Source of the DNA: Sphingomonas aurantiaca
GTDB lineage: Bacteria; Pseudomonadota; Alphaproteobacteria; Sphingomonadales; Sphingomonadaceae
Length of the DNA: 64,000 nt
Direction: 5' to 3'
Assembly (NCBI RefSeq): GCF_003050705.1
Contig: NZ_QAOG01000004.1
Coordinates: 493,612-557,611 of the forward strand
Part shown: piece after piece, positions 45,152 to 55,084 of the stretch
How the letters are laid out: every line of letters begins with the position of its first letter
Numbering within the stretch: the first letter of the stretch is position 1
Notes under the pieces: generated by a model
Seen by the model: the letters and a program-made list of their open reading frames with translations, nothing else
Told to the model about the DNA's origin: nothing
The model's database searches: none
Made by a program: the position numbers and the translations under genes

Positions 45152-46473
45152 CGTGGCAGGACCGCCTTCGGGAAATCGGACCAGACCGCATCGTAATCGA
45201 GCTGGGCATGGTCCAGCGCATAGGTGGTCGGTGCGTAGGGCCAGCAGCTCTCCAGCATGAACGCCATCGTGCCGTCGATCTTGTGCGGCTTCAGGTCGGC
45301 CGCGCTCGCGCCCTGCCAGCTCGCCAGGTCGGGGCCGTGGCCGGACATCAAATTGTGGAGCGAGATGCCGCCGGGCGCGAACCCTTCGGCCTTCGCATCA
45401 TACGCGCCGGTGATGAGCCCCATCGCCTCGGACATGATGTTGCGGTGGAACCAGGGTGGTCGGAACGTCCCCTCCGCCACCATCCAGCGCGGCGGGAAGA
45501 TCACGAAATCGGCGTTGGCACGGCCGGGCACGTCGCTCGGCGAGGTCAGCAGCGTGAAGATCGAGGGATCGGGATGATCGAAGCTGACCGTGTTGATCGT
45601 GTTGAACCGCGACAGGTCGTAGCGCCAGGGGGCCAGGTTGCCGTGCCACGCGACGACGTCGAGCGGCGAATGATCGAGCGTCGTGGTCCACAGCGACCCC
45701 ATGAACTTCTGGACGACCCCGACCGGTTCGTCGCGATCCTCGAACCAGGCGACCGGCGTCTCGAAATCGCGCGGGTTGGCGAGGCCGTTGGCGCCGATCG
45801 GGCCGAGATCGGGCAGGCGGAACAGCGCGCCGTGGTTCTCCGCGACATAGCCGCGCGCCTCGCCATCGGGAAGTTCGGCACGGAACCGGACGCCGCGCGG
45901 GACCAGCGCGATCTGGCCGGGAGCGATGTCGATCCGGCCGAGCTCGGTTAGCAGTCGCAGCCGCCCGTGCTGCGGGACGAACAGCAGCTCGCCGTCCGCG
46001 TCCATGAACACGCGGTCGATCATGTCGGTATTGGCGGCGTAGACGTGGAGCGCGACGCCCTCGAGATCGGCCGGGTCACGGTTGGCAAGCATCGTCGTCA
46101 TGCCGTCGATCAGGTCGGTGCCGGGGGCGGGGGCTTCGATCGGATCCCAGCGCAGGCGATTGGGCGCGAGCGGCGCGTCGGTGGTGCCGGGCGCGAACCG
46201 CTTGGCCCCGGTGTAGCGCTCGAATGGCGGATGCTCGGCGGTCGGACGCATCCGGTAGAGCCAGCTGCGGCGGTTTTCGTGGCGCGGCGCGGTGAAGGCG
46301 GTGCCGGAGAGCTGCTCGGTATAGAGGCCGAACGCGGGGCGCTGTGGCGAATTGCGGCCGATCGGCAGTGCGCCGGGGACCGCCTCGGTCGATACATGGT
46401 TGCCGAAACCGGGGAGGTACTCGCTCTGGCCGGCGGTCTCGCCTGCGGTGTTGGTCGGCTGGTGGATTGTCAT
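45148..46473 (-). CDS. hmgA: Homogentisate 1,2-dioxygenase
   Basis: A cupin iron enzyme opening homogentisate to maleylacetoacetate. The 441 residues are full length, with [21 protein letters not shown] near the start, and metal ligands in [11 protein letters not shown] (His and Glu) and SGHGPD (His) near residues 340-375. The start MTIHQPTN at 46473 has GGAGAGGAAG upstream; a longer frame starting at 46503 is less likely. It follows hppD in the same direction, separated by a large repeat. Confidence 0.96.
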   Translation of the reverse strand: MTIHQPTNTAGETAGQSEYLPGFGNHVSTEAVPGALPIGRNSPQRPAFGLYTEQLSGTAFTAPRHENRRSWLYRMRPTAEHPPFERYTGAKRFAPGTTDAPLAPNRLRWDPIEAPAPGTDLIDGMTTMLANRDPADLEGVALHVYAANTDMIDRVFMDADGELLFVPQHGRLRLLTELGRIDIAPGQIALVPRGVRFRAELPDGEARGYVAENHGALFRLPDLGPIGANGLANPRDFETPVAWFEDRDEPVGVVQKFMGSLWTTTLDHSPLDVVAWHGNLAPWRYDLSRFNTINTVSFDHPDPSIFTLLTSPSDVPGRANADFVIFPPRWMVAEGTFRPPWFHRNIMSEAMGLITGAYDAKAEGFAPGGISLHNLMSGHGPDLASWQGASAADLKPHKIDGTMAFMLESCWPYAPTTYALDHAQLDYDAVWSDFPKAVLPR

Positions 46474-46539
46474 GGCTTCCTCTCCGTCACCTGTTCCGAT
46501 CAACGCCCGGACCGCCGGCCGTTCAAACTCTCTTTTCTA

Positions 46540-46665
46540 CCCTCTCCCCTCGGGGAGAGGGAGGGAGACGCGCTTGCGCGGCGGAAGGGTGAGGGCACGC
46601 GCTGGCGTCTCGCGAGCCCTCACCCTCGGCGCTGGCGCGCCTTTCCCTCACCTGAGGGGAGAGGG
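46540..46665. repeat. Palindromic repeat, CCCTCTCCCC family, diverged copy 3
   Basis: Ends CCCTCTCCCCTCGGGGAGAGGG and CCTGAGGGGAGAGGG with inner GGGTGAGGGC / GCCCTCACCC, 126 bases, lie between hppD and hmgA. It is longer and less regular than the copies beside mfd, but the order of arms is the same. Confidence 0.75.
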
Positions 46666-46674
46666 TTTCGGCCA

Positions 46675-47745
46675 TCACGCGTCGACGGTCACCACACCAC
46701 GGCGGATCTGGTCGAGCTCGATGCTCTCGTACAGCGCCTGGAAATTGCCGTTGCCAAAGCCTTCATTGCCCTTGCGCTGGATGATCTCGAAGAAGATCGG
46801 CCCGAACATGTTCTCGGTGAAGATCTGGAGCAGCAAGCCCTCCTCGCCGACATTGCCGTCGATCAGGATGCGGTTGCGGCGCAGGCGTTCGAGGTCGTGG
46901 CCGTGGTTGGGCACGCGCTTGTCGACCAGCTCGTAATAGGTCTCGATCGTGTCCTGCAGCTTGACGCCGCGCGCGCGCAGCTTTTCGACAGTCTCGAAGA
47001 TATCGTCGGTGGTCAGCGCCAGATGCTGGATGCCCTCGCCGTTATAATCCTTGAGGAATTCCTCGATCTGGCTCTTGTCGTCCTGGCTCTCGTTCAGGGG
47101 GATGCGGATCGCGCGGTCGGGCGCGATCATCGCCTGGCTGAACAGGCCGGTCGCCTTGCCCTTAATGTCGAAATACTTCTGCTCCTCGAAGCCGAAGATC
47201 TGGCCGTAGAATTCGGCCCAGGTCCGCATCTGGCCACGCTTGACGTTGTGCGTGAGGTGGTCGAGCAGGTCGAGCCCGACATTGTTGGCGGCCTCGGCCT
47301 CGGCGGCGCCCGGCACGGCGTTCCAGTCGTCATACAGGCTGCCGGCCGCGGCGTGCTTGTCGACCAGATACAGCAGCGAGCCGCCGATCCCCTCGAGCAC
47401 ATAGCTGTCCTCGCCGAGCGCACTTATGCTGGCATCCGCCGCCTTGGCGCCGCGCGAGAGCGCCGCGTCGAACGCCGACTTCGCGTCCTGGACGCGGAAC
47501 GCCATGCCGTTTGCCGACGGGCCATGATCGGCACGGAACGCGGCGGCCTGGCCGCCGTCCTCGCGGTTGAGCAGCAGGTTGATGCGGCCCTGCTTGTAGC
47601 GCGTGACGGCCTTGGTCGGGTGGGTCGAGGCGGCGACGAAGCCGAACTGCTCGAGCTGTGCCGCCATCCGGTCTGGATCGGGCGAGGTGAATTCGGCGAA
47701 CTCGAAACCGTCCAGTCCCATCGGGTTTACGTCCATATGGTCCAT
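46675..47745 (-). CDS. hppD: 4-hydroxyphenylpyruvate dioxygenase
   Basis: A non-heme iron dioxygenase forming homogentisate from 4-hydroxyphenylpyruvate. The 356 residues have two vicinal-oxygen-chelate halves and iron ligands His in DHLTHNV (about 165), His in GIQHLALTTDD (about 243) and Glu in FFEIIQRKGNEGFGNGNF (about 322). The first gene of the tyrosine catabolism group. It is divergent from a MarR regulator with a perfect inverted repeat between them. Confidence 0.96.
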   Translation of the reverse strand: MDHMDVNPMGLDGFEFAEFTSPDPDRMAAQLEQFGFVAASTHPTKAVTRYKQGRINLLLNREDGGQAAAFRADHGPSANGMAFRVQDAKSAFDAALSRGAKAADASISALGEDSYVLEGIGGSLLYLVDKHAAAGSLYDDWNAVPGAAEAEAANNVGLDLLDHLTHNVKRGQMRTWAEFYGQIFGFEEQKYFDIKGKATGLFSQAMIAPDRAIRIPLNESQDDKSQIEEFLKDYNGEGIQHLALTTDDIFETVEKLRARGVKLQDTIETYYELVDKRVPNHGHDLERLRRNRILIDGNVGEEGLLLQIFTENMFGPIFFEIIQRKGNEGFGNGNFQALYESIELDQIRRGVVTVDA

Positions 47746-47759
47746 CGCTCGATCCTTAC

Positions 47760-47779
47760 TTGGTATCCGTTGTTACCAA
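47760..47779. promoter_or_regulatory. Candidate MarR operator between hppD and marR
   Basis: TTGGTA and TACCAA are perfect inverted arms separated by eight bases, centred about 25 bases from the hppD start codon and 53 from the regulator start. A second small dyad, ATCGT-T-ACGAT, lies at 47806-47816. Spacing suits a MarR dimer site; binding is inferred. Confidence 0.55.
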
Positions 47780-47822
47780 TCTGCTCTGTTGAAGAACTGG
47801 TGTCAATCGTTACGATCTCCGC

Positions 47823-48311
47823 ATGGCTGACCGCGCGCTCGTTCTGGACGATTTCATCCCGTATCGCTTGTCGATCACCTCGAACCTCGTCAGCGCGGCG
47901 GTCGCGAACACCTATGAGGCGCTGTTCGGGCTAACGATTCCCGAGTGGCGGCTGGTGACGGTGGTCGCCGAGGCGGGCGGGATCACGCAGCAGCAGATCG
48001 GCCAGCAGACCCGGATGGACAAGGTTACCGTCAGCCGCGCGGCGATCGCATTGGTCGAGCGCGGGCTGATGCAGCGTCATGCGAACCCGGACGATCGGCG
48101 CTCGCATCTGTTGCGGCTGACCGAGGATGGGCAGACGCTGTACGCGTCGGTCGCGCCCAAGGCGCTCGATCTCGAGCGGCGCATCTTCGCGGGGTTTTCC
48201 GGCGCCGAGGTGGCGCAGTTCGTCGCGATGCTGCGGCGGATCGATGCGGTGGCGATCGATCTCGTTCAGGAATCCCATGGCGGGGACGGCGACCAGAGCC
48301 CGCGCAGATAA
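47823..48311 (+). CDS. MarR family regulator, probable controller of tyrosine catabolism
   Basis: A 162-residue MarR protein. The winged HTH (about 55-105) reads GGITQQQIGQQTRMDKVTVSRAAIALVERGLMQRHANP with wing DDRRSHLLRLTEDG. It is divergent from hppD over 77 bases, with inverted repeats in between, so it likely represses hppD-hmgA-maiA and responds to a pathway acid such as homogentisate (inference). Its last 46 bases overlap the convergent LysR gene. Confidence 0.9.
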   Translation: MADRALVLDDFIPYRLSITSNLVSAAVANTYEALFGLTIPEWRLVTVVAEAGGITQQQIGQQTRMDKVTVSRAAIALVERGLMQRHANPDDRRSHLLRLTEDGQTLYASVAPKALDLERRIFAGFSGAEVAQFVAMLRRIDAVAIDLVQESHGGDGDQSPRR

Positions 48312-49153
48312 TCCAGCAGCGCGCGTGTGCCCGACGAGACGGGACCGGGCGCATGGACCGCGAAGATCCCGATTTCCGCCGATCCGGCCAGGGCGGGCAG
48401 GACCCGGACCAGCCGGCCGCCGGCCAGATCGGCGCTGACGTCCCAGAGCGAGCGCAGCGCGATGCCGACGCCTGCCAGCGTGAGTTCGCGGACGACCTCG
48501 CTCGAATTCGTCGCGACGTAGCTGGGGCGGTCGATCGTCAGCGTGCCGTCGGGTCCCGCGAGCCGCCACGGCATCTGCCCCTTGGCGGCCAGCAGGCGGT
48601 GCCCCGCGAGCGCGGCGGCGTCGCCGGGCTGGCCGTGCTCCTCGACATACCCAGGTGCCGCGCACAGCACGCGGCGGCTGTCGGCGAGGCGGTAGCCGGT
48701 CAGCGCGGTGGGGATGGCGGGCGCGATCCGGATCGCCAGGTCGAGCCGGTCGCCGATCACGTCGGAAAAGCCGTCCGACAGATCGAGATCGAGCGCGATC
48801 GCGGGATGCGAATCGAGAAACGGCTTGAGCTGCGGGGCGATGTGGAGCCGCCCGAACGAGGTCGGCGCGCTCACCCGCAACGGCCCTGCGGGCGCGTCGG
48901 CACGATCCGCGACACGCGCCTCGGCGTCGCGGATCGCCGCGAGGATCTCGATCATGTCGCGGTGATAGACCGCGCCGCGCGCGGTGAGGTCGAGCCGCCG
49001 CGTGGTCCGGTTGAGCAGTCGGACGCCGAGCCGCGCCTCCAGCCGGGCGATCCGCTTCGACACCATCGCCGGCGAGATGCCGAGCGATCGCCCCGCCGCG
49101 CTGAGGCTGGCGGTGCGGACGACTTCAGCGAAGAGGACGATATCGGGATCCAT
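48266..49153 (-). CDS. LysR family transcriptional regulator
   Basis: A 295-residue LysR protein with an N-terminal HTH ([38 protein letters not shown], about residues 7-45) and a two-lobed effector domain starting [19 protein letters not shown]. It resembles the DsdC/PtxR-like group. It is divergent from glcB across 95 bases, so it may control malate synthase, but the effector is unknown. The 3' end overlaps the marR gene on the other strand. Confidence 0.88.
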   Translation of the reverse strand: MDPDIVLFAEVVRTASLSAAGRSLGISPAMVSKRIARLEARLGVRLLNRTTRRLDLTARGAVYHRDMIEILAAIRDAEARVADRADAPAGPLRVSAPTSFGRLHIAPQLKPFLDSHPAIALDLDLSDGFSDVIGDRLDLAIRIAPAIPTALTGYRLADSRRVLCAAPGYVEEHGQPGDAAALAGHRLLAAKGQMPWRLAGPDGTLTIDRPSYVATNSSEVVRELTLAGVGIALRSLWDVSADLAGGRLVRVLPALAGSAEIGIFAVHAPGPVSSGTRALLDYLRGLWSPSPPWDS

Positions 49154-49248
49154 TCGTTCCCCTGGCGATCAACAGCTTTCGGTTTACGATGTCTAGTGGA
49201 GAAGGTGAGCAGCGTCTATCGTGCGCGGCAGAGCAGAAGGAGAGCAGC

Positions 49249-51354
49249 ATGGCCGACAGGATCGACAAGGCGGGTCTGAAGATCGCCGAGCCGCTGGTGA
49301 CGTTTATCGAGACGCGGGTGCTGCCGGGGACCGGCTTCGATGCCGCCGAGTTCTGGCAGGGGATGGCGGACATCTACCAGCGGTTCGCGCCGGAGAATGC
49401 CGCGCTGCTCGACGTTCGCGACGGCCTTCAGGCGCGGATCGATGCGTGGCACGACGCGCAGGCCGGCACGTCGATCGATCAGGCCGCGTACCAGGCGTTC
49501 CTGCGCGAGATCGGCTATCTGGTCGACGAGCCTGCGCCGTTCGCGGTCGCGCCGACCAACGTCGATGCGGAGGTCGCGCTGCTCGCCGGGCCGCAGCTGG
49601 TGGTGCCGATCCTGAACGCGCGGTTCCTGCTGAACGCCGCGAATGCGCGCTGGGGCAGCCTGTACGACGCGCTGTACGGCACCGATGCGATTCCGGGCAC
49701 GGCCGCTCCCGGCGGCTATGACGCGGCACGCGGCGCGCAGGTGATCTCTTGGGCCAAGGCGTTCCTCGACGAGGCGGTGCCGCTCGCCAATGGGTCATGG
49801 ACCGACTGGACCGGCGGCACGCCCGATCTTGCGGATCCGGGCCAGCTCGTCGGCCATGCCGGCGACACGATCCTGTTGCAACATAACGGCTTGCATATCG
49901 AACTTGTGATCGATCGGGAGCATTTGATCGGCCGCACCGACCCCGCAGGCCTTGCCGATGTGGTGCTCGAATCCGCGCTGACCACGATCGCCGATCTCGA
50001 GGATTCGGTCGCCGCGGTCGATGCCGACGACAAGGTCGCCGCCTATGCCAACTGGCTCGGGCTGATGCAGGGCGACCTGACCGCAAGCTTCGAAAAGGGC
50101 GGGCGGACGCAGACTCGCGCGCTCGATCCGGACCGCCACTACACCGCACCCGACGGCAGCGCTTTCACGCTGCCCGGCCGGAGCCTGATGTTCGTCCGCA
50201 ATGTCGGGCATCTGATGACGACGCCCGCGATCCTGCTCCCCGATGGCAGCCAGGCGCCCGAGGGGATCCTCGACGGGATCGTCACCTCGCTGATCGCGCT
50301 GCACGATCTGAACGGCGCGGGTGCGCTGCGCAACAGCCGCGCGGGGTCGATCTACATCGTCAAACCGAAGATGCACGGCCCCGCCGAGGCCGGTTTCACC
50401 AACCGGCTGTTCGACGCGATCGAGGATCTGCTGGGGCTCGCGCGTCATACGATCAAGGTCGGCGTCATGGACGAGGAGCGGCGCACCTCCGCCAATCTTG
50501 CCGCGTGTATCGCCGCGGTGAAGGACCGCGTGGTGTTCATCAACACCGGCTTTCTCGATCGGACCGGCGACGAGATGCACACGTCGATGCGCGCGGGGCC
50601 GATGATCCGCAAGGGCGAGATGAAGGGCGCGAGCTGGATCAAGGCGTATGAGGATCGCAACGTCCAGATCGGGCTCGCCTGCGGTTTCGGCGGCAAGGCA
50701 CAGATCGGCAAGGGGATGTGGGCCGCCCCCGACCGGATGGCGGACATGCTCGACCAGAAGATCGGGCATCCGCAGACCGGCGCGTCGACCGCCTGGGTGC
50801 CGTCGCCGACCGCGGCCACGCTGCACGCCACGCATTATCACCGGGTCGACGTCTTTGCGCGACAGGCCGAGCGCAAGCGCGAGGGCGTCGCGTCGCTCGA
50901 CGCGCTGCTGACGGTGCCCGTCGCGACCGGCCACAACTGGCAGCCGGACGCGGTGCGCGAGGAGTTGGAGAACAACGCGCAAGGCATTCTCGGCTATGTC
51001 GTCCGCTGGATCGACCAGGGCGTCGGCTGTTCGAAGGTGCCCGATATCCATGACGTCGGCCTGATGGAGGATCGCGCGACGCTGCGGATCAGTTCGCAGC
51101 ACATGGCGAACTGGCTGCTCCACGGCATCGCCACGCCCGACGCGGCGGATGCGGCGCTGCGGCGGATGGCGGCGAAGGTCGATGCGCAGAATGCCGGCGA
51201 CCCGCTCTACCGGCCGATGGCGGGGCATGAGGACGACAGCCTGGCGTTCCAGGCGGCGCGTGCGCTCGTGTTCGATGGCCTCACCCAGCCCAACGGCTAT
51301 ACCGAGCCGCTGCTCCACGCCTATCGCGCGCGCGTGAAGGCGCAGGACGCCTGA
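49249..51354 (+). CDS. glcB: Malate synthase G
   Basis: Condenses glyoxylate and acetyl-CoA to malate. The 701 residues are typical of the G isoform. [21 protein letters not shown] near residue 260, the glyoxylate and Mg region [23 protein letters not shown] near 365, [17 protein letters not shown] near 405 and the catalytic Asp in the [26 protein letters not shown] region near 600 are seen. AAGGAGAG precedes the ATG at 49249. Its stop overlaps the next start (TGATG). No isocitrate lyase is near. Confidence 0.96.
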   Translation: MADRIDKAGLKIAEPLVTFIETRVLPGTGFDAAEFWQGMADIYQRFAPENAALLDVRDGLQARIDAWHDAQAGTSIDQAAYQAFLREIGYLVDEPAPFAVAPTNVDAEVALLAGPQLVVPILNARFLLNAANARWGSLYDALYGTDAIPGTAAPGGYDAARGAQVISWAKAFLDEAVPLANGSWTDWTGGTPDLADPGQLVGHAGDTILLQHNGLHIELVIDREHLIGRTDPAGLADVVLESALTTIADLEDSVAAVDADDKVAAYANWLGLMQGDLTASFEKGGRTQTRALDPDRHYTAPDGSAFTLPGRSLMFVRNVGHLMTTPAILLPDGSQAPEGILDGIVTSLIALHDLNGAGALRNSRAGSIYIVKPKMHGPAEAGFTNRLFDAIEDLLGLARHTIKVGVMDEERRTSANLAACIAAVKDRVVFINTGFLDRTGDEMHTSMRAGPMIRKGEMKGASWIKAYEDRNVQIGLACGFGGKAQIGKGMWAAPDRMADMLDQKIGHPQTGASTAWVPSPTAATLHATHYHRVDVFARQAERKREGVASLDALLTVPVATGHNWQPDAVREELENNAQGILGYVVRWIDQGVGCSKVPDIHDVGLMEDRATLRISSQHMANWLLHGIATPDAADAALRRMAAKVDAQNAGDPLYRPMAGHEDDSLAFQAARALVFDGLTQPNGYTEPLLHAYRARVKAQDA

Positions 51355-51881
51355 TGCCCCGCTATGCGATCGAGGGGAAACGCCCGACGGTGGCGGACGA
51401 CGTGTGGATCGCGCCGTCCGCCGACGTGATCGGCGACGCGCGACTGGGGCAGGGCGCAAGCGTCTGGTTCGGCGCGGTCATCCGCGCGGACAACACGCCG
51501 ATCCTGGTCGGCGCGCGGACCAACATCCAGGAAGGCGCGATGCTGCATTCCGATCCGGGCGCGCCGTTGAGCGTGGGCGAGGGGTGCACGATCGGCCACC
51601 ACGCGATCCTCCACGGCTGCACGATCGGCGACAATGTGCTGGTCGGCATGGGCGCGACGATCCTCAACAACGCGGTAATCGGCGACGACTGCCTGATCGG
51701 GGCGAACGCGCTGGTGACCGAGGGGAAGGTGTTCCCCGCGGGCAGCCTGATCGTCGGTGCGCCGGCAAAGGCGGTGCGCGACTTGGCGCCCGAGGCGATC
51801 GCGGCGCTGAAGCTGTCGGCCGCGGCCTATGCGGCGCGGCAACGCGTGTATGCGGAGGGTCTCGAGCGGATCGAGGACTAG
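51354..51881 (+). CDS. Gamma carbonic anhydrase family protein
   Basis: A 175-residue left-handed beta-helix protein built of hexapeptide repeats (GDARLGQGASVWFGAVIRAD, NIQEGAMLHSD, CTIGHHAILHGCTIGDNVLVGMGATILNNAVIGDDCLIGANALV). The metal-binding histidines are in MLHSD and GHHAILHG. Such YrdA/PaaY-type proteins are trimeric; carbonic anhydrase or thioesterase activity varies. It is translationally coupled to glcB. Confidence 0.92.
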   Translation: MPRYAIEGKRPTVADDVWIAPSADVIGDARLGQGASVWFGAVIRADNTPILVGARTNIQEGAMLHSDPGAPLSVGEGCTIGHHAILHGCTIGDNVLVGMGATILNNAVIGDDCLIGANALVTEGKVFPAGSLIVGAPAKAVRDLAPEAIAALKLSAAAYAARQRVYAEGLERIED

Positions 51882-51915
51882 GGGCCAGCGACGCGTCGCC
51901 GGCCCCTCCGTCAGA

Positions 51916-54090
51916 TCAGAGGCCGAAGCGCAGCGTCGCGCGGAAATCGCGACCGGCGAGCGGGGCGAAGTCCTTGAGGAAGCTCGTCGCGCGGCGCGCA
52001 TTGACGTCGAACAGGTTGTTCGCGCTCAGCAACAGCGTCGTCTTCGAATCCTTGCCGAACGGGCTGAGGCCGATCGACGCGTTGACCATCGTATAGTCGT
52101 TGGTCTTCGTCTCGAACGCGGCGATCCGGTTCTGGTCGAACACATGCTCCACCTCGACGCGGCCGTTGATCCGGTCGCCCTGCGCCTCGATCCCGCCGAG
52201 CACGCGCATCGGCGGGATGCGCGGCACGGGGCCCTGGTCGACGATGTTGGCATGGACGTAATCGCCGAGCACGTCGGCGTTGACCGCATAGCCGCCGATC
52301 TGCGCGACCTTCACCGACGCATCCGCCTCGAACCCGTAATAGCGCGCATTGGCCTGCTGATACTGGAAGCAGGGCAGGTCGACGGTGCGCCCCGAGGGAT
52401 CGGCGGCGGCCTGGCAGACCGACGATGCGACCTGATTCTCCGAGATATAGTTCGAGAACCAGTTGTAATAGGCCGACGCGTCGAAGCTGAAGCCATTGCC
52501 ATGCGCATGCAGCGTGCCTTCGAGCCCCCACGACTTTTCCAGCCTGAAGTCCGGGTTGCCGAGTTCATAGGCCTGCGTGCCGGCGTGCGCGCCGTTCGCG
52601 AACAGCTCCTCGCCCGATGGCGCGCGCTCGGTCCGCGATCCGTTCAGCCCGACCCGGATGCTGTCGGTGAGCGCATAGGAGGCGCCGAGCGACCCCGACA
52701 CCGAATGATAGCTCTGGTTGCCGCGGAAGAAGCGCAGATCGTCCTCGGGCGTCCGCGCGGCGAGATCGGTGATCTCGTAGCGCAGCCCGCCCTCGGCGCG
52801 GAACTTGCCGGATTCATATTGCTGCAGCGTGAAGAGCCCGGTCTGGTTGGTTTCGTTCTTGGGCAGGAAGGCCTCGTCGCCAACCACGTTGAAGATCCGG
52901 TTGTAGAACTGCACGCCCGAGGCGCCCTGCCAGCCGCCGCGGTTCGCCTGGACGACCTCGAGGCGCCCTTCGAGGCCCTTGTTGTAGAACGCGGTGCCGA
53001 CCGAATTATCCTCTTCGAGCTCGAAATGCCGATAGCTCGCCTGCCCGACGCGGACACGGATCTTGCTGATGACGTCGCCACCCGTCTCGATCTCGCCGCG
53101 CAGATCGACCCGGTTCTGGACGACGTCGAGACGCGGCGCTTCCTGCTCCTGTCCGGCTTGCGTGGCGTAGCGGATCGGCACGCCGTACAGGCTGTCATAA
53201 TGGCTGTACGACACGCCGAGGCTGCCGGTGTCGGTGATGATCGAGGCGCCCGCGCCCGCGGTCCAGGTCTCGGCCTGCGTGTTGGGCAGCTTGCCCTTGA
53301 GCTGCGCGGATGCGGCAAAGTCGATCGGATCGGCGGCGTTGGGATCTGCCGGCTGCGCGGCGGCGGCGAGCGCCTGCGCGCGCGCGTCGCGCGACAGGAT
53401 ATAGCCGCCGGTGCGCAGGTCGCCCGACTTCAGATAGGATCCATCGGCGTGGAGGACGAGATGCGGGCCGACCGCGACGTCGCCCGCCATCCCGCCCGAC
53501 CGCTCATTGGCGGCCGAGCCGTAATTGGCGATGCCGTTCACGCGGTAGCCGTTCTCGGGCACGGTGCGCGGGATGCGCGTGTCGATGACGTTGACGACAC
53601 CGCCGACCGCGGAGGATCCGTACAGCAACGCGCTCGGCCCGCGGAGGATCTCGATACGCTCGGACAGTAGTGGGTCGATGATCACGGCGTGGTCGACCGA
53701 GGTGTTCGACACGTCGATCGAGCCGATCCCGTCGGTCAGCACGCGGATACGGTCGCCCTGGAAACCGCGGAGGATGGGACGCGAGGCGCTCGGCCCGAAC
53801 GAGCTGGCGGAGACGCCGGGCTGGCGCGCGAGCGTCTCGCCGATCGACGGGCGCAACTGGCGCGTGAGCTCCTGGCCGGTGAGAACGGTGGTGCCCTGCA
53901 ACACGTCGCGCTCACTCGTCTGGAGCGGCGCGGTGACGATGATGTCGCGCTGGTTGGTCGAGCCGACCGATGTCTGGGTGGAAGCAGGGGCGGGGGGCGG
54001 AGCGTTCGGATCAGCAGGCGCGGACTGCGCGTAAGCGGGCGTCGAGAGGAGGGCAGCCAGGGCGGTGGCGCCGAACAGAATCGTCTTCAT
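51916..54090 (-). CDS. TonB-dependent receptor, ZnuD-like
   Basis: A 724-residue outer-membrane receptor. Signal peptide 1-22 (ending AYAQ), plug domain about 45-165 (GETLARQPGVSASSFGPSASR, VEILRGPSALLYGSSAVGGVVNV-type segment) and a 22-strand barrel ending in ATLRFGL with the terminal aromatic-x-hydrophobic pattern. DVSNTSVDHAVIIDPLLSE, RTVPENGY and HLVLHADGSYLKSGD resemble the zinc receptor ZnuD from memory. A candidate Zur operator lies upstream. Zinc as substrate is inferred. Confidence 0.87.
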   Translation of the reverse strand: MKTILFGATALAALLSTPAYAQSAPADPNAPPPAPASTQTSVGSTNQRDIIVTAPLQTSERDVLQGTTVLTGQELTRQLRPSIGETLARQPGVSASSFGPSASRPILRGFQGDRIRVLTDGIGSIDVSNTSVDHAVIIDPLLSERIEILRGPSALLYGSSAVGGVVNVIDTRIPRTVPENGYRVNGIANYGSAANERSGGMAGDVAVGPHLVLHADGSYLKSGDLRTGGYILSRDARAQALAAAAQPADPNAADPIDFAASAQLKGKLPNTQAETWTAGAGASIITDTGSLGVSYSHYDSLYGVPIRYATQAGQEQEAPRLDVVQNRVDLRGEIETGGDVISKIRVRVGQASYRHFELEEDNSVGTAFYNKGLEGRLEVVQANRGGWQGASGVQFYNRIFNVVGDEAFLPKNETNQTGLFTLQQYESGKFRAEGGLRYEITDLAARTPEDDLRFFRGNQSYHSVSGSLGASYALTDSIRVGLNGSRTERAPSGEELFANGAHAGTQAYELGNPDFRLEKSWGLEGTLHAHGNGFSFDASAYYNWFSNYISENQVASSVCQAAADPSGRTVDLPCFQYQQANARYYGFEADASVKVAQIGGYAVNADVLGDYVHANIVDQGPVPRIPPMRVLGGIEAQGDRINGRVEVEHVFDQNRIAAFETKTNDYTMVNASIGLSPFGKDSKTTLLLSANNLFDVNARRATSFLKDFAPLAGRDFRATLRFGL

Positions 54091-54131
54091 GAAATTCCCT
54101 TGTGTCTTCCCTGTACGACATTCGGGTAAAT

Positions 54132-54151
54132 TTGATGATACATCATATCAA
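54132..54151. promoter_or_regulatory. Candidate Zur operator upstream of the ZnuD-like receptor
   Basis: TTGAT and ATCAA bracket an inner ATGAT-AC-ATCAT dyad, about 40 bases before the receptor start codon. Its 13-base core (54135-54147) matches nine of 13 bases of the site before merC-zur. Assignment to Zur is inferred. Confidence 0.48.
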
Positions 54152-54264
54152 GTGACAATGTTGCCATGCGCGGCAATGGATGGAACCTGTTACCGCAATG
54201 CAACACGCGTCGGCCTACGGATCCAGCGCGTGCCGCGCACTGGCGCGACCGGACGTGTCTGCGC

Positions 54265-55068
54265 TCAGTCCGGCTCGAACCCATGAGTGGTGGCCGCGGT
54301 CGGCAAAAGCCGCGCCAGCCGGTTCGCCCAGGCTTCGCAGCCGGCTGCGTCGCCGAGCAGATCCTGGCGAACCTCGATCTCGGCATAGAGCCGCCGGTCG
54401 GGATAGGCGTGGCGCGGGATGGTGTAGTCGATCAGGTCCATCCGGTAGGGCTCGTTGTCGCCCACCACCAGGTCCGGCTCGTCGCGCAGGACGTCGAGAA
54501 GCGCGTGTGCGAATGTGGTGTCGCCGCCGTCGTGCAGGATGCCGATCTGCCAGGGGCGGTCCTGATCCCGCAATGCGCCCTTCATCGCCGGCGTGAAGCT
54601 GTGCAGCGCGACGATCAGCGTCGTCATCCCCGCCGCGTCGCGCCGCGCGATCTCCGCCGCGATCGCCGCGTGATAGGGTTCGTGGATCTCGGCGAACCGC
54701 GCCGCGCGGTCGGTCTCGGACAGCGCGGCGTTGCCGGGGATGACCGTTGCGTCGCTCACCGCGGCGATCACGTCGGGCTGGCTGGGGCTGCGATTGCAGT
54801 CGATCACCAGTCGCGAATAGGTCTGGCGGATGAACACCGCGTCGAGCCGTTCCGCGAGCAGCGCACCGAGTTCGCCGATGCCGATATCCCAGCCGATGTG
54901 CCGCGACAGCTCCGCGTCGTCCAGGCCCAGCGACCCCAGCGCCTTCGGCACGACATTTCCCGCATGATCGCCGATCAGCAGGAACGATGACGCGCCTTTG
55001 GGGTTGATCGTTGTGACCGGTGCGGCATCTTCGGTCCCTAGCAGCGATAGGCTGGCAGTGCTGTTCAT
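54265..55068 (-). CDS. N-formylglutamate amidohydrolase family protein
   Basis: A 267-residue zinc hydrolase (HutG/FGase family). LIGDHAGNVVPKALGSLGL near residue 32, RHIGWDIGIGELGALLA, QTYSRLVIDCNRSP near 83 and ALHSFTP near 155 match the family metal-binding and catalytic parts. N-formylglutamate hydrolysis is the last step of one histidine catabolic route, but no hut genes are nearby, so another N-formyl or aspartoacylase-like substrate is possible. It is divergent from the transglutaminase genes. Confidence 0.9.
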   Translation of the reverse strand: MNSTASLSLLGTEDAAPVTTINPKGASSFLLIGDHAGNVVPKALGSLGLDDAELSRHIGWDIGIGELGALLAERLDAVFIRQTYSRLVIDCNRSPSQPDVIAAVSDATVIPGNAALSETDRAARFAEIHEPYHAAIAAEIARRDAAGMTTLIVALHSFTPAMKGALRDQDRPWQIGILHDGGDTTFAHALLDVLRDEPDLVVGDNEPYRMDLIDYTIPRHAYPDRRLYAEIEVRQDLLGDAAGCEAWANRLARLLPTAATTHGFEPD

Positions 55069-55084
55069 GCGACGTGGATCCTCG

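Noticed and set aside
49795..51459. A 554-residue minus-strand frame.
   Set aside because: Antisense to glcB, whose malate synthase motifs are unambiguous.
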